Shown here: positions 22,259-33,879 of the stretch, piece after piece
Layout of the letters: each line of letters begins with the position of its first letter
Numbering within the stretch: the stretch's first letter is position 1
Assembly: GCA_014621425.1 (NCBI GenBank)
Contig: JAANBB010000005.1
Span: 62,001 to 126,000, forward strand
Length of the DNA: 64,000 nucleotides
Reading direction: 5' to 3'
Source: Cylindrodendrum hubeiense
Lineage: Eukaryota > Ascomycota > Sordariomycetes > Hypocreales > Nectriaceae
Notes under the pieces: model-generated
Seen by the model: only the letters and a program-made list of their open reading frames with translations
Told to the model about the DNA's origin: nothing
Database searches by the model: none
Made by a program: the position numbers and the translations under genes

Positions 22259-25200
22259 ATGGACCACAAGAAGTCAAGAAGTGAATCTCGGGATCATGTC
22301 GGTCGACCATCATCTGATAATGTTCACGACACGATCAACGCGCCCTTGATGACGGGTCCTTGGGCAAATGTCGAGACTTCCGTAGTTGCTTCTCCACCAG
22401 CGCGCATGAAGAGATCGGCCGCCAACACCGATATTGCCAGCCCGAAGCCGACTGCAGCCGAAACTGCTGGAGAAATATCAAGAACCCAAAGAATGCGCAC
22501 CAAGATGTGGGATCGGCATCGGGTCCACATACACGATCTGTACATTGTCCAAAATAGGAGTCTAGATGAAATGATGGGGTATATGGATGAAACATACGGA
22601 TTCAGCCCGACGTAAGTTAGATACATGCTCTTACTTAATCCCTTTATATGAAATTTACTTGTATTAATCGACTCCTAGGAAATCACAATACCACCACAAA
22701 TTGAAACAGTGGGGTATGATAGAAAACCCCCAGGTGCAAGATTTGGGGGATGCCTTGGCCTTGGAGCAGAAATTTACAGGAAAGGGCATCCAGAATTTTC
22801 CAGACGACGTCGAAATCGATCACGGTGCTGGCGGTCCCCTCAAAGTTTCTACCAAGGATGCTTTCCAAACCGATTCAGCTCCTGAATTTCCGATTGATAT
22901 TGACAGACTAAATGCCGACCTCTCCGATCTCCGTGATAACGAGCTTCTTCACAACGCCAATGCTTACGAAAACACCAGACTCATGTCTCTAATCCAGGAT
23001 GATTCAGTTGCAATGGGTGTGCATCGAATCTTGAATCCCCAAGAGCCCGACAGTTCACTGGTACAACAAGGTCCGCGGATGGCGACTCAGAAGTCACACC
23101 AGCAGCTTACTGGCAAAAATCTTCTGGCGGAGACGACTTGGCCTAACGAGAAGGGCAAAAAATATAACTATGGAAGCGCCAAGCACCGCAAGATCTTTTG
23201 CGATTTGTGTGACGAACACCCGGAGGGCTTTAGGGGCGATCACGAACTTCGCCGACATATCAACGCCAAGCATGAGTCTGTCGTGAAGAAGTTTGTCTGC
23301 CGCGACCCTGCAGATGTGGGCCTCGTATCGGAGGTTCAGGCAATAAACCCTCTGTCCAAGTGCAAGGCCTGCGTTGCCGGAAAGCAATACGGTGCATACT
23401 ACAATGCGGTCGCACATCTTCGTAGGGCGCACTTTAAGTCAAAGACCCGTCGTATCAAGAAGGAGACCAATCATGCTAAGCGGGGACCTAAGAGCGGTGG
23501 TGACTGGCCTCCCATATCCGAACTTAAGCTATGGTTCACGGAGATATTCGTGAAGACTGGAAGCGAAGATTTGAGCAACGGGAAATACATGGAAGTGAGT
23601 GCCTACGGAACCCCAGGGTATGCATCTTCATCGCAACAACCAGTCGCTGTCAATGGGAAACTCGACGCCCAGGGCATCAATTCCAATATCAAGACGAACT
23701 TGGAGTGGTTTAATGAAGGCATTTACGCGCCTAGCGCCTTGGAATTCGCAAACCCTATTGGTCAGTCCATATTTTGTGAGAACTACGAGGAGGAGCGGTA
23801 CGATTCAGAAAGGCAAAAAACGATGGCCCCTCCTGCTACCATGCCCGGTCTGGTACCCGCCACTGCCGCCGCTGTGTACGATGGCGCTTTTCTCTCCAAA
23901 CTCCACAAGTGAGATCTTTTATATTGTAGATCCTCCGAGACATCAATTGCTAACCCTTGCGTAGCATGTTGGAAGATCCAACAATCTACCACCTTGCATC
24001 ATGGTCCGTAAACGGTGAGAGCTTTTTCATACGACAATCGTCTGAGCTCTGTGATGTACTATTGTAAGTAGAGCGGTATTCGAGGCCTAGCTGATTTAGA
24101 TGTCTTGCTCATTATTCTCCAGGACATACTTTCAATACACGGATATTTCGTCCTTTCTGACGCAGCTTTGGAAGCATGGTTTCCATACAGGTTGGTGATT
24201 TCTTCAATAGTCGCGTAATAACTCTTCCTAATTTACTATCAGAACCGAGAGATGAAAATTCTCGTATGTGGGGTATGCTGGAATTCAGGCACGAACGGGG
24301 CCGGTTCAAACGGAGGCTTGATAGGATTGTGTCGCAGAGCATACCTAGTATCAGCAAGTCCGGAGTCACATTCACCGATTCTGGTTATGGATCGGTCCTG
24401 AACCCCAACCACTCTACCAACATCGCGCTCCCAGAGGCACGCAACAAAAACATCTCGGATGCAATTGATGTTGATGATTCAATGACAACATACTCTGCAG
24501 CAACAACAGTTACTCCGCACCTTGCCCAACAGTACATATCCGAATTTTCCAATGATTTCCACTCGAGATTCAAAAGATATATTGACGGCAAAACCTGGTC
24601 TAGTGTGTTTGAGATACTTCCTGGGCTTGTTAAAGCGTTTGCTATCAAGCTCGGCCACGAGTCCTCATCTCCGTTGAATCGGAACATCATGTATTTCCTC
24701 CACAAGCATAATCGGTGAGTCTCTCATCTGGGTTCTCATTAAACCCTATATGGTCTAATGGCCATACCTAGGGAAATTGTGAATCATCTAGAATCTATGA
24801 TTTTGGGCATACAAGATGATTCAGTTCAATCTTCCGAGCCTGAAGCTCAAACCATGTCACTTTTGGACAAGATGAACATGTGGGACGAACAAGCCGACAA
24901 AAGCGACAAAATACTGGATAAGGAAGTCCTTTTCGAGGGTGTGAAGGATGTGGATGATGAAGACATTACCCAAGTTGAAATGGCTGCATACAACGAGGTT
25001 ATCCTCGGCAGCGCCGCGTACGACTGGCTCATTGCAACTGTCCACAAGGAACAGTTCATTGATAGAGGTGGGATCGAGTCTCGGGCAATCGTTGAAAGGA
25101 TTCACGACAAGATCATTGCTCAACTCCCCACAAGTTCAATCAGCAAACGACGACCGGCTCCATCATCAGGGGTTGCCTTCCGACTTCAGTGGCAGCCCAT

Positions 25201-27610
25201 GAGGTTGCGACTTGAACAAGAACACGCCACATTCGGTTCGATGAGTGAGGCATTGACGCATGCGAGAACGGTAACTGGATTTCCAGATGCATCTCAAGCA
25301 ACCACGATCAAGAACTATATGCACCAAACTTGGCCATCTAGTAGTCTCGAACTTCTGAAAGTACTGCAACAGGTGACTGATGGCATAGGTGGACATGAAC
25401 ATTTTGGTAAGAACTGGAAACGTGAACCCAAATCTGCATATGGCTAATACCTGTCTAGTTGATCTACCAGACAAGACCAAAATTGGAGCGCTTATTGAAG
25501 GATCCGAATTGCTTGTCACAGTACTAGGACCAGGTCACTCAATTGCAGAGTGTGGCGAGCAGCTGGCTTGGCTCGCTGCTGCACTGTCTCCTGTGCATCG
25601 AGACCGCTCAAGCCATTGCACGCCCTCAATCACCCGGAGTTATTTCACTTGTTTGTCAAGTGCAGCCTCTTTGATGTGTGAATTAGCCACTTTTGACGTT
25701 GAGATCCAGGAGAATTTGGTTGAATCGAACTTGGCAGATGAGGAGCATTCCCTGCAGGAAATTGTTGGCAACACTTCCACTGTTCTTGGTTTCCCGACTG
25801 CTCGACGCCCGGAAAATTGTTCAGGGCTTGAAATCGATATCAGTATTCTACTCTCAATTATCACAGTCAGTGATAGCGACGTCACGTACCTTCGATCCGG
25901 AAAGAGGCTAGTGGTATCCACGCAGACCGATACCATTCTCATCTGGCATATCTGTCACTCATTCAGTCGACCATGTCTCTGCTGCATGAGACATCATTCG
26001 AGATTCGGACCAGAGCTTACGAGTACCGAGAGTCTGAATACACGTCGCCACATTATTGGCTGGTGTGGAGACTTCGATAACGTTTTGGATGAGTCCGAGA
26101 TGCAGCCATCGATTGACAGCCTTCATCTGCGCACATGTTCTAGCAAAGACATAGAACACCAGCCCCGGCTCGACATTTTGAGAGAAACATCTCTCGGCTG
26201 CAGTAGCTCTCAATCCCGCATTACCACAGATTCCTCCGATGACTCATTTGATTCCGATATGTTCTCAGAGTCAGGTTCTTCAGAAGCTATCCAGCCCCTG
26301 GTTAGTAATGAGCAACATTTGTAGCACTAAACTCTGTTCTTCAAAGTCTCCTTGTAGGGTTCCGAAATAGTGCTCAGACAAGGACACGGCCTGGTCAAGG
26401 TGACAACTCATCCGGAGCGGCATCGACAACTTGCGAGGCTATTTCCGACACCATCTCGCACAACCTGCCTCCAAGCGTGTGCAAGAAGAGGCCGTATCAA
26501 AAAGACGACAATGGAGACTCTGAAAATAACGGAGGTCCACCGCCGTATAAGAGAGCCGCTACCTTTCAAGAAAGAAAGCGACAACAACTGCTCGCGTGCC
26601 CATACTGGAAAAGGAATTCTAAAAAGCATCGAGACTGCTTTTCAAAGAAACTGAGGAGGATTCGAGATGTCAAACAGCATTTATCAAGAAAGCACACCCC
26701 CGAGTTTTACTGCGAACGTTGCTTCACTGTTTTCAACGATGCGATCAGTCACAAAGCTCATGTTAAGAGTGTCAAAGCGATTTGCACTCCTGATTCTGCG
26801 GGAGTGCTAGATGGAATATCTCATCAACAGCAACGACAACTGTCACGAAAGTCGGACTCCAAACTTCCAGAGCAACAGCAGTGGTTCTCAGTTTGGGACA
26901 TACTATTTGAGGGGTCTCAGCGACCTGTTTCGGCATACCTAGACCCGGGTCTATCTGAGGACATTAGTGGGTTCCACGAGTACTGCTTTCAATATGGACC
27001 CGCCAAGCTAGATCAAGCGCTCGGACGCGAAATTCCAGACTCTGAAAGGAGAGCGAACCTGGTACGGATTGTCCAGACTGGTTATAATGAGCTTTTTGAA
27101 GACTGGTATTCCAGCCACGAGTCAAGCGAGACGTCGTCTCTCCACGCCTCGTCTTCCACAAGCCAAAGTGACAACCCAAAAAAAGACGCAAGGCCACCGC
27201 AATGTCAAGCACCGACACCAAGTTCCTTATATACTTCTGCGTCCGTCAGTGGCCCACCGCTTTCTAGTGACTCTCGAACATACAGCTCAACTTCAAACCC
27301 TGAAATGAACACGATATCTCAGCAACGTTGCGGTAATACAGAGCAAATCCATAACATAATTGAAGGGATGGAAAATGGAAACCCCAACACCTTTGACTAC
27401 GGAGTTCGATTTGATCCCCCCAACGCGTCCATGCTATCTTCGATTGAGTTCGGAGACGGTGGCCAGGGAGACACTCGGTTTGAATCAAATGAGTATAGCT
27501 ACGTGTCTGATTCTAACAAGGAGCGAACATGTGAACTCATAGATTTTGACCTCAGTACCCTTCTAGAATATCCAGAGGACCAAGCTCAGATGAATGACTT
27601 GGATTGCTGA
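22259..27610 (+). CDS. Mosaic regulator: Clr5, C2H2, HSF-type and C-terminal C2H2-like domains
   Basis: Exons 22259-22611, 22679-23908, 23965-24063, 24123-24190, 24243-24714, 24772-25406, 25459-26274 and 26358-27610 join in frame to 1641 residues. Clr5 domain at ~83-131 (KMWDRHRVHIHDLY...QWGM). Two zinc-finger-like blocks at ~288-371 (CDLCDEHPEGF...RRHINAKH; CKACVAGKQYG...HLRRAHF). HSF-type DNA-binding domain at ~518-600: FLSKLHNMLEDPTIYHLASW, SSFLTQLWKHGFHT. Next come a helical region and an ATTIKNYMHQTWPSS block common in large fungal proteins. The end has C2H2-like CPYWKRN...CFSKKLRRIRDVKQHLSRKH. The last exon has no in-frame ATG for about 1 kb, so it needs an upstream exon. Weak point: the 26275 donor (GTTCTT); if unused, the protein ends at 26324 after 1240 residues. 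It could also be two genes. Presumably nuclear. Confidence 0.65.
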
Positions 27611-28433
27611 ATTGAGGTAATACGACGCGGATCATGGGCCATAGTTTTTTTTGGATGTTTTGCGATAGTGGATTCGGTGTGAGCAATATAACCGAGTAAC
27701 AGAAGAATAGACTAAAAATAAACGTTCCAGATTGTACTCGCCATTGTAAATAAATAGAAACATCTCAGTTTACCCTTTTTGACGTGCTGCCATCATTTCG
27801 TCGTATCTCCGAAATCTGTAGTGTTCAACGTGTATCACCACAACCAGATACATCAAGTCGTAGGTCACATATTACAGCGGAAAGATTATTTAATTTGCAT
27901 CCTAGATCTCAGTCCAAATTTTGGAATATACCCACCTATCCTGTAAAAGCGAGCTAAAATAAGAGGAAGAGATATTTCATTAAGCATCATCATCTAACTT
28001 ACGTAATCGTACCTTGTCGAATCTCCTGGCCAGGTGAAATTCATGTCAATCCCAGCTCATAACTTGCTGTATTATGTGGGTACAGAAGCTCCGAGGGAAT
28101 TAAGGGCTTTGATTTATTGACGCGTGGGGGCTTGAGGCTGCAGTAATGTGGGCGCCTAGCCTGGTCTGTCATGATCGCATCCAGACATTCCCTTTGGTCA
28201 ACTTGGTTTTGTGAGGCTAGTAGAGAACAAAGGCTCGTCGGTGGCTTTTATCATTGAAAGTGAGGCGAACGTGCTCGCACCAATCAGCACTAAAGTCAAT
28301 TGACCGTAAGCCGCTCAGTTAGAAAACGAGGCTCTGCTCTATATTTCCACCATTTGAGGCCTTTTCCTCAGACCACTTACCAGCCATACAGTATTTACTT
28401 AGTCCGATTATTCTATAGTTTGCTCTCTTCAAA
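27611..28433. other. Intergenic, promoter of NLP-like gene
   Basis: Holds the 3' end of the mosaic regulator and the upstream region of the NLP-like gene at 28434. AT-rich; no gene or repeat seen. Confidence 0.5.
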
Positions 28434-29372
28434 ATGCTCCCGGCACACTTGGTATCGCTCGCAACCACACTACTTCTCCAACATGTTCACGCCGCTACTC
28501 AACTCTCTGATTCTACTCTGCAAGACCTGCTAAACCAAGGTGGTTCCATACTTGCGGAAACCTACGGGCCAGTTTGGAATTTCGATGCCGTAGCCACGAA
28601 TCCCTCATGCTATCCCACTTGGGCGTTTGGCGGCAACCCGAACCAGCACAACGGTGACGTGTACGACTCCGATCATCAGAGCCCTGGTGGAGACGAGTGC
28701 CAATACCCAAACGTCGGGTGCAATTGTCGCACGGTAGGGGCCAGCAGCAGAAAGGGACCTCAGTTTCCAATATACTACACGTACAACAAGTGTAGCGACT
28801 CGGAAGTACGTGTCTCGTACAATCTCTTTTACGAAAAAGACGGGTTCAATTGGCTCTTCGTGCACACCGGACATCCGTATGATTGGGAAAATGTCATCGT
28901 GTCGATAACGCGGGATGATGGAGGCAACTGGAACCCTACTTCACTTCTCCTGGGCGGACATGGCACCTGGTGGACGCAAAGCTGGAACGATCTTTACACG
29001 GTGGACAGATCAGCGATTGATGCTGGAGAAAACCTGAATCTCCAAAAGGCCAATGCAGATCACCCGATGGTCTACCCCTCATGGGCTAAGCATGCCAACT
29101 TCCCCGACCCTAGCCCTTGGATTGCACGCCCTCTTCATCAGATTTGGAGTTATCAAAGCACTTGCAACGCAATCCGTGGCACATCTGTGTGGGCATATAC
29201 GGAATTGGGCAACTATGTACGCGCAGATAGATCCACTGAGGCTGGTCAGGCCATTGACGGAGCGAACTGGGGCGGTGCTACTGGGACGCCTGTTTGGGTG
29301 CATTACACCAAGGGGATCTGTGCGGTTGAAGGAAACACAAGATGCGGCTGGGGGACGGGTGATGAATTCTAG
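28434..29372 (+). CDS. NPP1/NLP-like secreted protein, second copy
   Basis: Intronless, 312 residues. Residues 1-20 form a signal peptide ending HVHA. Mature part carries cysteine-rich segments (CQYPNVGCNC) and the family heptapeptide as GHPYDWE at 146-152, so the His, Asp and Glu metal ligands known from NLP structures are kept while Arg-His is Pro-Tyr. Its length and Trp-rich C terminus differ from the other NLP-like gene at 15858-16806, so the two are not a recent duplication. Predicted extracellular. Cytolytic activity is uncertain because the heptapeptide is altered. It ends 59 bp from the stop of the convergent Vps62-like gene, which carries a similar acidic motif. Confidence 0.8.
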   Translation: MLPAHLVSLATTLLLQHVHAATQLSDSTLQDLLNQGGSILAETYGPVWNFDAVATNPSCYPTWAFGGNPNQHNGDVYDSDHQSPGGDECQYPNVGCNCRTVGASSRKGPQFPIYYTYNKCSDSEVRVSYNLFYEKDGFNWLFVHTGHPYDWENVIVSITRDDGGNWNPTSLLLGGHGTWWTQSWNDLYTVDRSAIDAGENLNLQKANADHPMVYPSWAKHANFPDPSPWIARPLHQIWSYQSTCNAIRGTSVWAYTELGNYVRADRSTEAGQAIDGANWGGATGTPVWVHYTKGICAVEGNTRCGWGTGDEF

Positions 29373-29431
29373 CCGAGTTTGAAGTTTATACCATGTTACT
29401 CAGTGATTACTTTGTCAGAGTCAAGATCCCG

Positions 29432-31351
29432 TCACCGTTTCTTCCCTGAAAAAATCCATGACCTCTTCCCAGGCCCATCAGTTCCCTGCAGCTTCAATTT
29501 GTCTCTCGGCAGCGCCTGAAGGACTTTAGTGTTTGTGAAAATAGCAAACGTATCTGTCTTGTAGACACGGTCGAGGTTCGACCCATCAAGACAAGTCGCC
29601 TCAAAAAGACTGGCATAATACGAGTCTCCAATGCGACCAGGAAAAGACGCCCAAATTTCAGCGCCAATTGGGCGGCCAGCATCATCAAGCCCGATGCGCC
29701 TGAATTGGGAAACCTCCCAAGTTCTCCACTGCATGATTCCCTTCTCACCAGTGAAATCTACCAGACTAACATTTACCTCACTCAGATTAGAAACCTTGAC
29801 GTTCAAATGATAGCCCGGCCGAGAACAGTGAGGATTGTCCGCGATGGCATTCGGATGGCGGTTCCACATGCCGTGACCGCCAAGACCAATGCTTACTACG
29901 GCATGTGTCCCTTCTACCCAGTTCACGGTACAAGGATTGTCATAGTACAGCTCTCGACCATGGGCCTCGAACGTTGCGGTGACGAACTCATATCCAGGTT
30001 CGGCCAGAGTTACGGCGAATCGTTCAAGGTCCCCTTGATGAGAGCCTATGTCATTGATGACGGCATCATAGCAGATTCCGCCTGCCCGACGCACCGTTTG
30101 GCCATTTTGGTAGGCGTAGAGAAAGATGTAGTGGATGGTAACCTCGGCCTTCTCTAGGTCGTGGGTGGTGGCGTAGTACAGCGGAGCCTGGCCTAAAGGC
30201 TGGCCCTTCCACCCATCCTGGTGGATGTCAAGGTAGAATTGATCGGCCAACTTTTGTAAAGACACGCCCCACAGATCGCCTTGCGTTGGTCTCTCAATGG
30301 GTGGGCGCTGGTCGGAACCAAGTGGCACATTTAGGCGGGATATGTTGAGTTGCCCATTCCCATTGTTAGCGGAATCTTGATTCTCAATAGGAGTCCAAAC
30401 GACAACGAGCTTTCCACTGCAATTCTCTAGGGCTGAGACAGAGCCGTCAAAGTGAAGTTGTTGATTGTCTTCCCATAAAATGCCATCCCCTGAGGTGCCT
30501 GTGAAAAGGTCGGATTGACCACCGCACTTGCTAGTGTAGGTTATGACGATTTGTTCATTCCCAAAAACAGTGAGCTTAAATGACGCAAGAGGCGGCAATC
30601 CTTCGCATTGAACTGTCGAATAAAACAAATCGGGTCCCATTGTTGTGCTGGACAACTTGCACATATATGTGACATCGTGGGATGTGTAAAATACGAAGGC
30701 TTGGTTACGGAATGCAACTAAAGTCGCAGAGTCGCATCCAGTCTCGCCCCCAACTACGTCAGCGGACTGCCAGAGACGAGCATCGGTTGAGCAAGAGCTG
30801 AGAAATTGATCGTGATTCGTGGCCTTATAGACGAGGTGCAAATGATCTGTGGTGGCGGTGAGACGCAAGTCACGGCCAAAGTGGCCCTGAACTGGAGCAG
30901 CCTCGTTCCAACTCAAGCCATCTTTGCTTTCTGTCATCCAGAGTTGGGAACTGCATTCGGTCTTTGCATCAGAATAAATTAACACAAGTCTCTGACGAAA
31001 AACACAAATGGCTGGTGAAGTCGAAGTCGTTTGGTGAGGAATTTTGAATGATTCCCATGTATCATCTGAGCTGGCCTTGTTCGACGGCATGCTGTACCGA
31101 GTGACCACAATATTGTCCCCGCTTCCATTGCTTTGGCGTACAATATAAAGGCACCCCCCGAACCATGCTGTAGATGCTTCAGGGCTTGCTTCATACTCCA
31201 AGACATTGTGTACGGTCCATTCCCGGAATTTGAGTGTGGAATTTTCGAGGATATGCTCAATGCTGCAAGGGAAATATTGCTCGTTTTCGTGGAATTGCCC
31301 GACGGGCGCCCACCGCCTTATAACTTCTGACGGGACATCGGGATAGTTCAT
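29432..31351 (-). CDS. Vps62-like protein with propeller-like central region
   Basis: Intronless, 639 residues, no signal peptide. Residues ~12-40 (RWAPVGQFHENEQYFPCSIEHIL) resemble the start of Vps62/DUF946-type domains. Residues ~50-330 contain repeats with Asp-box-like S-x-D-x-x-x-W motifs (SKDGLSW, STDARLW, SGDGILW), as in sialidase-like beta-propellers. The Vps62-like part resumes at ~345: GDLWGVS, IHYIFLYAYQ, then GSHQGDLERFAV at ~437-448, the counterpart of the family's GxHxGDWExV strand. The propeller therefore seems inserted in a Vps62-like domain. Yeast Vps62 was found through vacuolar sorting but is of unclear biochemical role. It is tail to tail with an NLP-like gene. Function not known. 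Confidence 0.7.
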   Translation of the reverse strand: MNYPDVPSEVIRRWAPVGQFHENEQYFPCSIEHILENSTLKFREWTVHNVLEYEASPEASTAWFGGCLYIVRQSNGSGDNIVVTRYSMPSNKASSDDTWESFKIPHQTTSTSPAICVFRQRLVLIYSDAKTECSSQLWMTESKDGLSWNEAAPVQGHFGRDLRLTATTDHLHLVYKATNHDQFLSSCSTDARLWQSADVVGGETGCDSATLVAFRNQAFVFYTSHDVTYMCKLSSTTMGPDLFYSTVQCEGLPPLASFKLTVFGNEQIVITYTSKCGGQSDLFTGTSGDGILWEDNQQLHFDGSVSALENCSGKLVVVWTPIENQDSANNGNGQLNISRLNVPLGSDQRPPIERPTQGDLWGVSLQKLADQFYLDIHQDGWKGQPLGQAPLYYATTHDLEKAEVTIHYIFLYAYQNGQTVRRAGGICYDAVINDIGSHQGDLERFAVTLAEPGYEFVTATFEAHGRELYYDNPCTVNWVEGTHAVVSIGLGGHGMWNRHPNAIADNPHCSRPGYHLNVKVSNLSEVNVSLVDFTGEKGIMQWRTWEVSQFRRIGLDDAGRPIGAEIWASFPGRIGDSYYASLFEATCLDGSNLDRVYKTDTFAIFTNTKVLQALPRDKLKLQGTDGPGKRSWIFSGKKR

Positions 31352-31648
31352 GTCTAGAATTGGAATTTACAAACTGAGGTGCGTGTTCGTGTCTCGCCGT
31401 CTCACTGGTCATCTGGGTTCACAGCTGAATCAATGTTCACGCCCGATAGGGTATAAATAAGGAACAAAGTCAATAAATGCCTCAATAGCGATCAGATGAT
31501 ATGATAGCATCATATTGTGCGGGGTAAAGAAATGCGCAGTTTTTGATAACAGCCTCGTCGGTCTCTCGGCTTTGTAAAGACATGTGGGTGGTGGCGTAAG
31601 CAACCAATGTGCATGACGCAACCAAACAACAACAATGGAACCCTCCCT

Positions 31649-33879
31649 TCAAGCCATTTTATCAGCTTCATGCATGACAGCAGCCCTGCTTTCAAACCCC
31701 AGCAGAATGCTCAAAAAGAAGAGAATGTTGCGCCGAAACGCTGCAGCGACGGCGAAGCAGGCAATCCCAACCGTAAGCGGCGCCCCGATGCTCCAGAAGG
31801 TCGCTACCTGGTGACCAGTGCTTGACTGTACTGATGTCTCATTGGTCGATTCCCCTTCTAAGAGAGGGAGAATGGCGAAATAAGAAGTGAGGAAGGTCAG
31901 CGGCATGAAGATGAGAGATACGATCGTGAACATGACAATTGTTTTGTTGGTCCTGTCGGCGCTGGTTGCCAGTTCATTCTGTTGAATGGTGCGCAGGCGA
32001 AAGAGCTGCAATAGTGAAGAAAATCAGTCAATCATTGGCGAAGTGGAGGGGGAGTAGGGAGACCCACGGCTTCTAGCACTCGGTTCGACTCTAGAAAGAT
32101 ATTCTCGAACTCGTCTCGTCGCTTCTGAATGACCTTGATGGCGCGGTCGACCCTGGCTACCGGTCCCTCAACCTCTGCTCTCGTCTCGTCCGTAGAACCG
32201 TCAGTTTCATAGTGCTTCTCCAAAGTAATCGAATCTTTGCGTAACCAAGATAGGAAGTGCAGTTGGTCATCGACATGAGTCCTCCATGAATGAAGTTCGT
32301 CGTTGAGATTGACCAAGTCGTTCACAAGATCAACTGCACGGCGTGTATCCCACTCGTCCCGGCGCCTCTGCTTCTAAATGAATGCAGACAGTAGTTAGCT
32401 GGCAATCTTCGGATAGAAAACAGTAGTGAATGAGTATTCCTGATCATATGCACATACAATTTGCTGAAGAATGATAAAATATGCTTCTTCTGGGGTCAAG
32501 CCGGGCCCGCCGAGCCTGCTTGAAGGGAGCATACTGGCTTCTGTGATGAGATAAATCACAAGCCAACTTTCGTCCATACGGTACCAATTCTTCACCGTCT
32601 TTGTTAGGTGATGGTACGCCTGCGGTACAAACGAACCCCAAGTGTTTCGAGGGTACTCTCGGGGTCCAGCCGCTATCGAGGATGCGAACCAATCTCGGTG
32701 AAGATACTGGATCCCTAGTGGTGGGCCCATGGAAAGAACAAACCCATCGCTACGATGGTAGATGCGTAGCTCAGACCTAACGAAATGAGCGTCCCGATAA
32801 TACGGGTGTCTTGATAGAATCTGGTCTCGAATCGCGTCACCTCTCCTCTTATGACCAAAGGCCGTGTCGCTTTGCCTATCTGACTCTGAGACTTCCTCGA
32901 GGTCTAGTGGCATCTGCGAAAATGCGAGGGGCCAGAAGCTCTTTGGCCGGCGTCCTCTTTGACCTCGGTACTCTTTGACTGCACTGGTAAGCTCATCACA
33001 TTGCCAAATTTGGTCCATCAATTGTGACGAAAGCTGCTGATTGACCTTCGTGTCTGGCTTAGAGAAGTGGTAAACGATATCTCTCTGTCTTGAAAAGGCT
33101 CGCCTCGACCAGAAGCTCATAGTTGTCGTTGCGACGTAGGGGAAGTGAGGGAGTCCAGCATTAGCATAGGGAAATCCCCGAGGACCATTGGTTAATATCT
33201 CATCTTCACAGAACTATACTTGTTAGTTGTTGAGCTTGACAGATTTTAGAAGTCACATACTGTCCCGAACCATGACCTGCCTAGAGGAACATGTCTAATC
33301 ACAGTATCAGTATTTGCTTCATCTAGCAGGGGCTATACGTACACCCAACGGACTGTAGCCCAGCTGGGCTTTTGCTTCCCTTGTCATAAGTTAGTTCTAT
33401 CGAGTTCCAATACGTCGTCTACACTGAGCTCTGAACTCACAGCTATTAATATCACTAAAAGGGACGCGGGCCCGCTCGCACCGATCTGGACTAAAGTCCA
33501 TTACCTCCACCTCTATTTCAGATGGCGTGGGAAAGTCATTGGAAATCATTTGCATGAGATCCTCTTGTGCGGAGTCGTCTCCCGAGTTAATGTCAGGTAT
33601 CTTATGCTGCGGAGCATCTGTCCCATCTACCACCGCCTTCTTAGATAGGAAATATTGACGAAGCTTTCCAAAGGTGGTTAGAAGACTTGATTGAATGCCA
33701 GTGGAACGAAACAGCTTTTGGAGCGCATTATTGTGATGTTGCACTCTCCAAAAGTCATCGTACAACATCGTTTCCTCAGATTGAATGGTGTATGGAGAAT
33801 CGTTGATCTCATTCGATCCCAGTATCGGGATTTTAGGCGTTGTTTGATCCCACAGCATTTTTACTTGTGCTTCTGCCAT
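31649..33879 (-). CDS. Fungal CorA-like membrane protein
   Basis: Six exons: 33879-33441, 33374-33345, 33280-33261, 33213-32458, 32373-32068 and 32005-31649. They join in frame to 635 residues; exons 2 and 3 are only 30 and 20 nt. The large soluble N-terminal part leads into a charged helix (VDRAIKVIQKRRDEFENIF) and two membrane segments near the end: IVMFTIVSLIFMPLTFLTSYFA and a second after FWSIGAP. This is the CorA Mg2+-channel topology. The GMN motif that normally follows the first membrane helix is absent (YFAIL instead), as in many fungal CorA-like proteins of unknown transport ability. Micro-exons 2 and 3 are the least certain boundaries. Confidence 0.8.
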
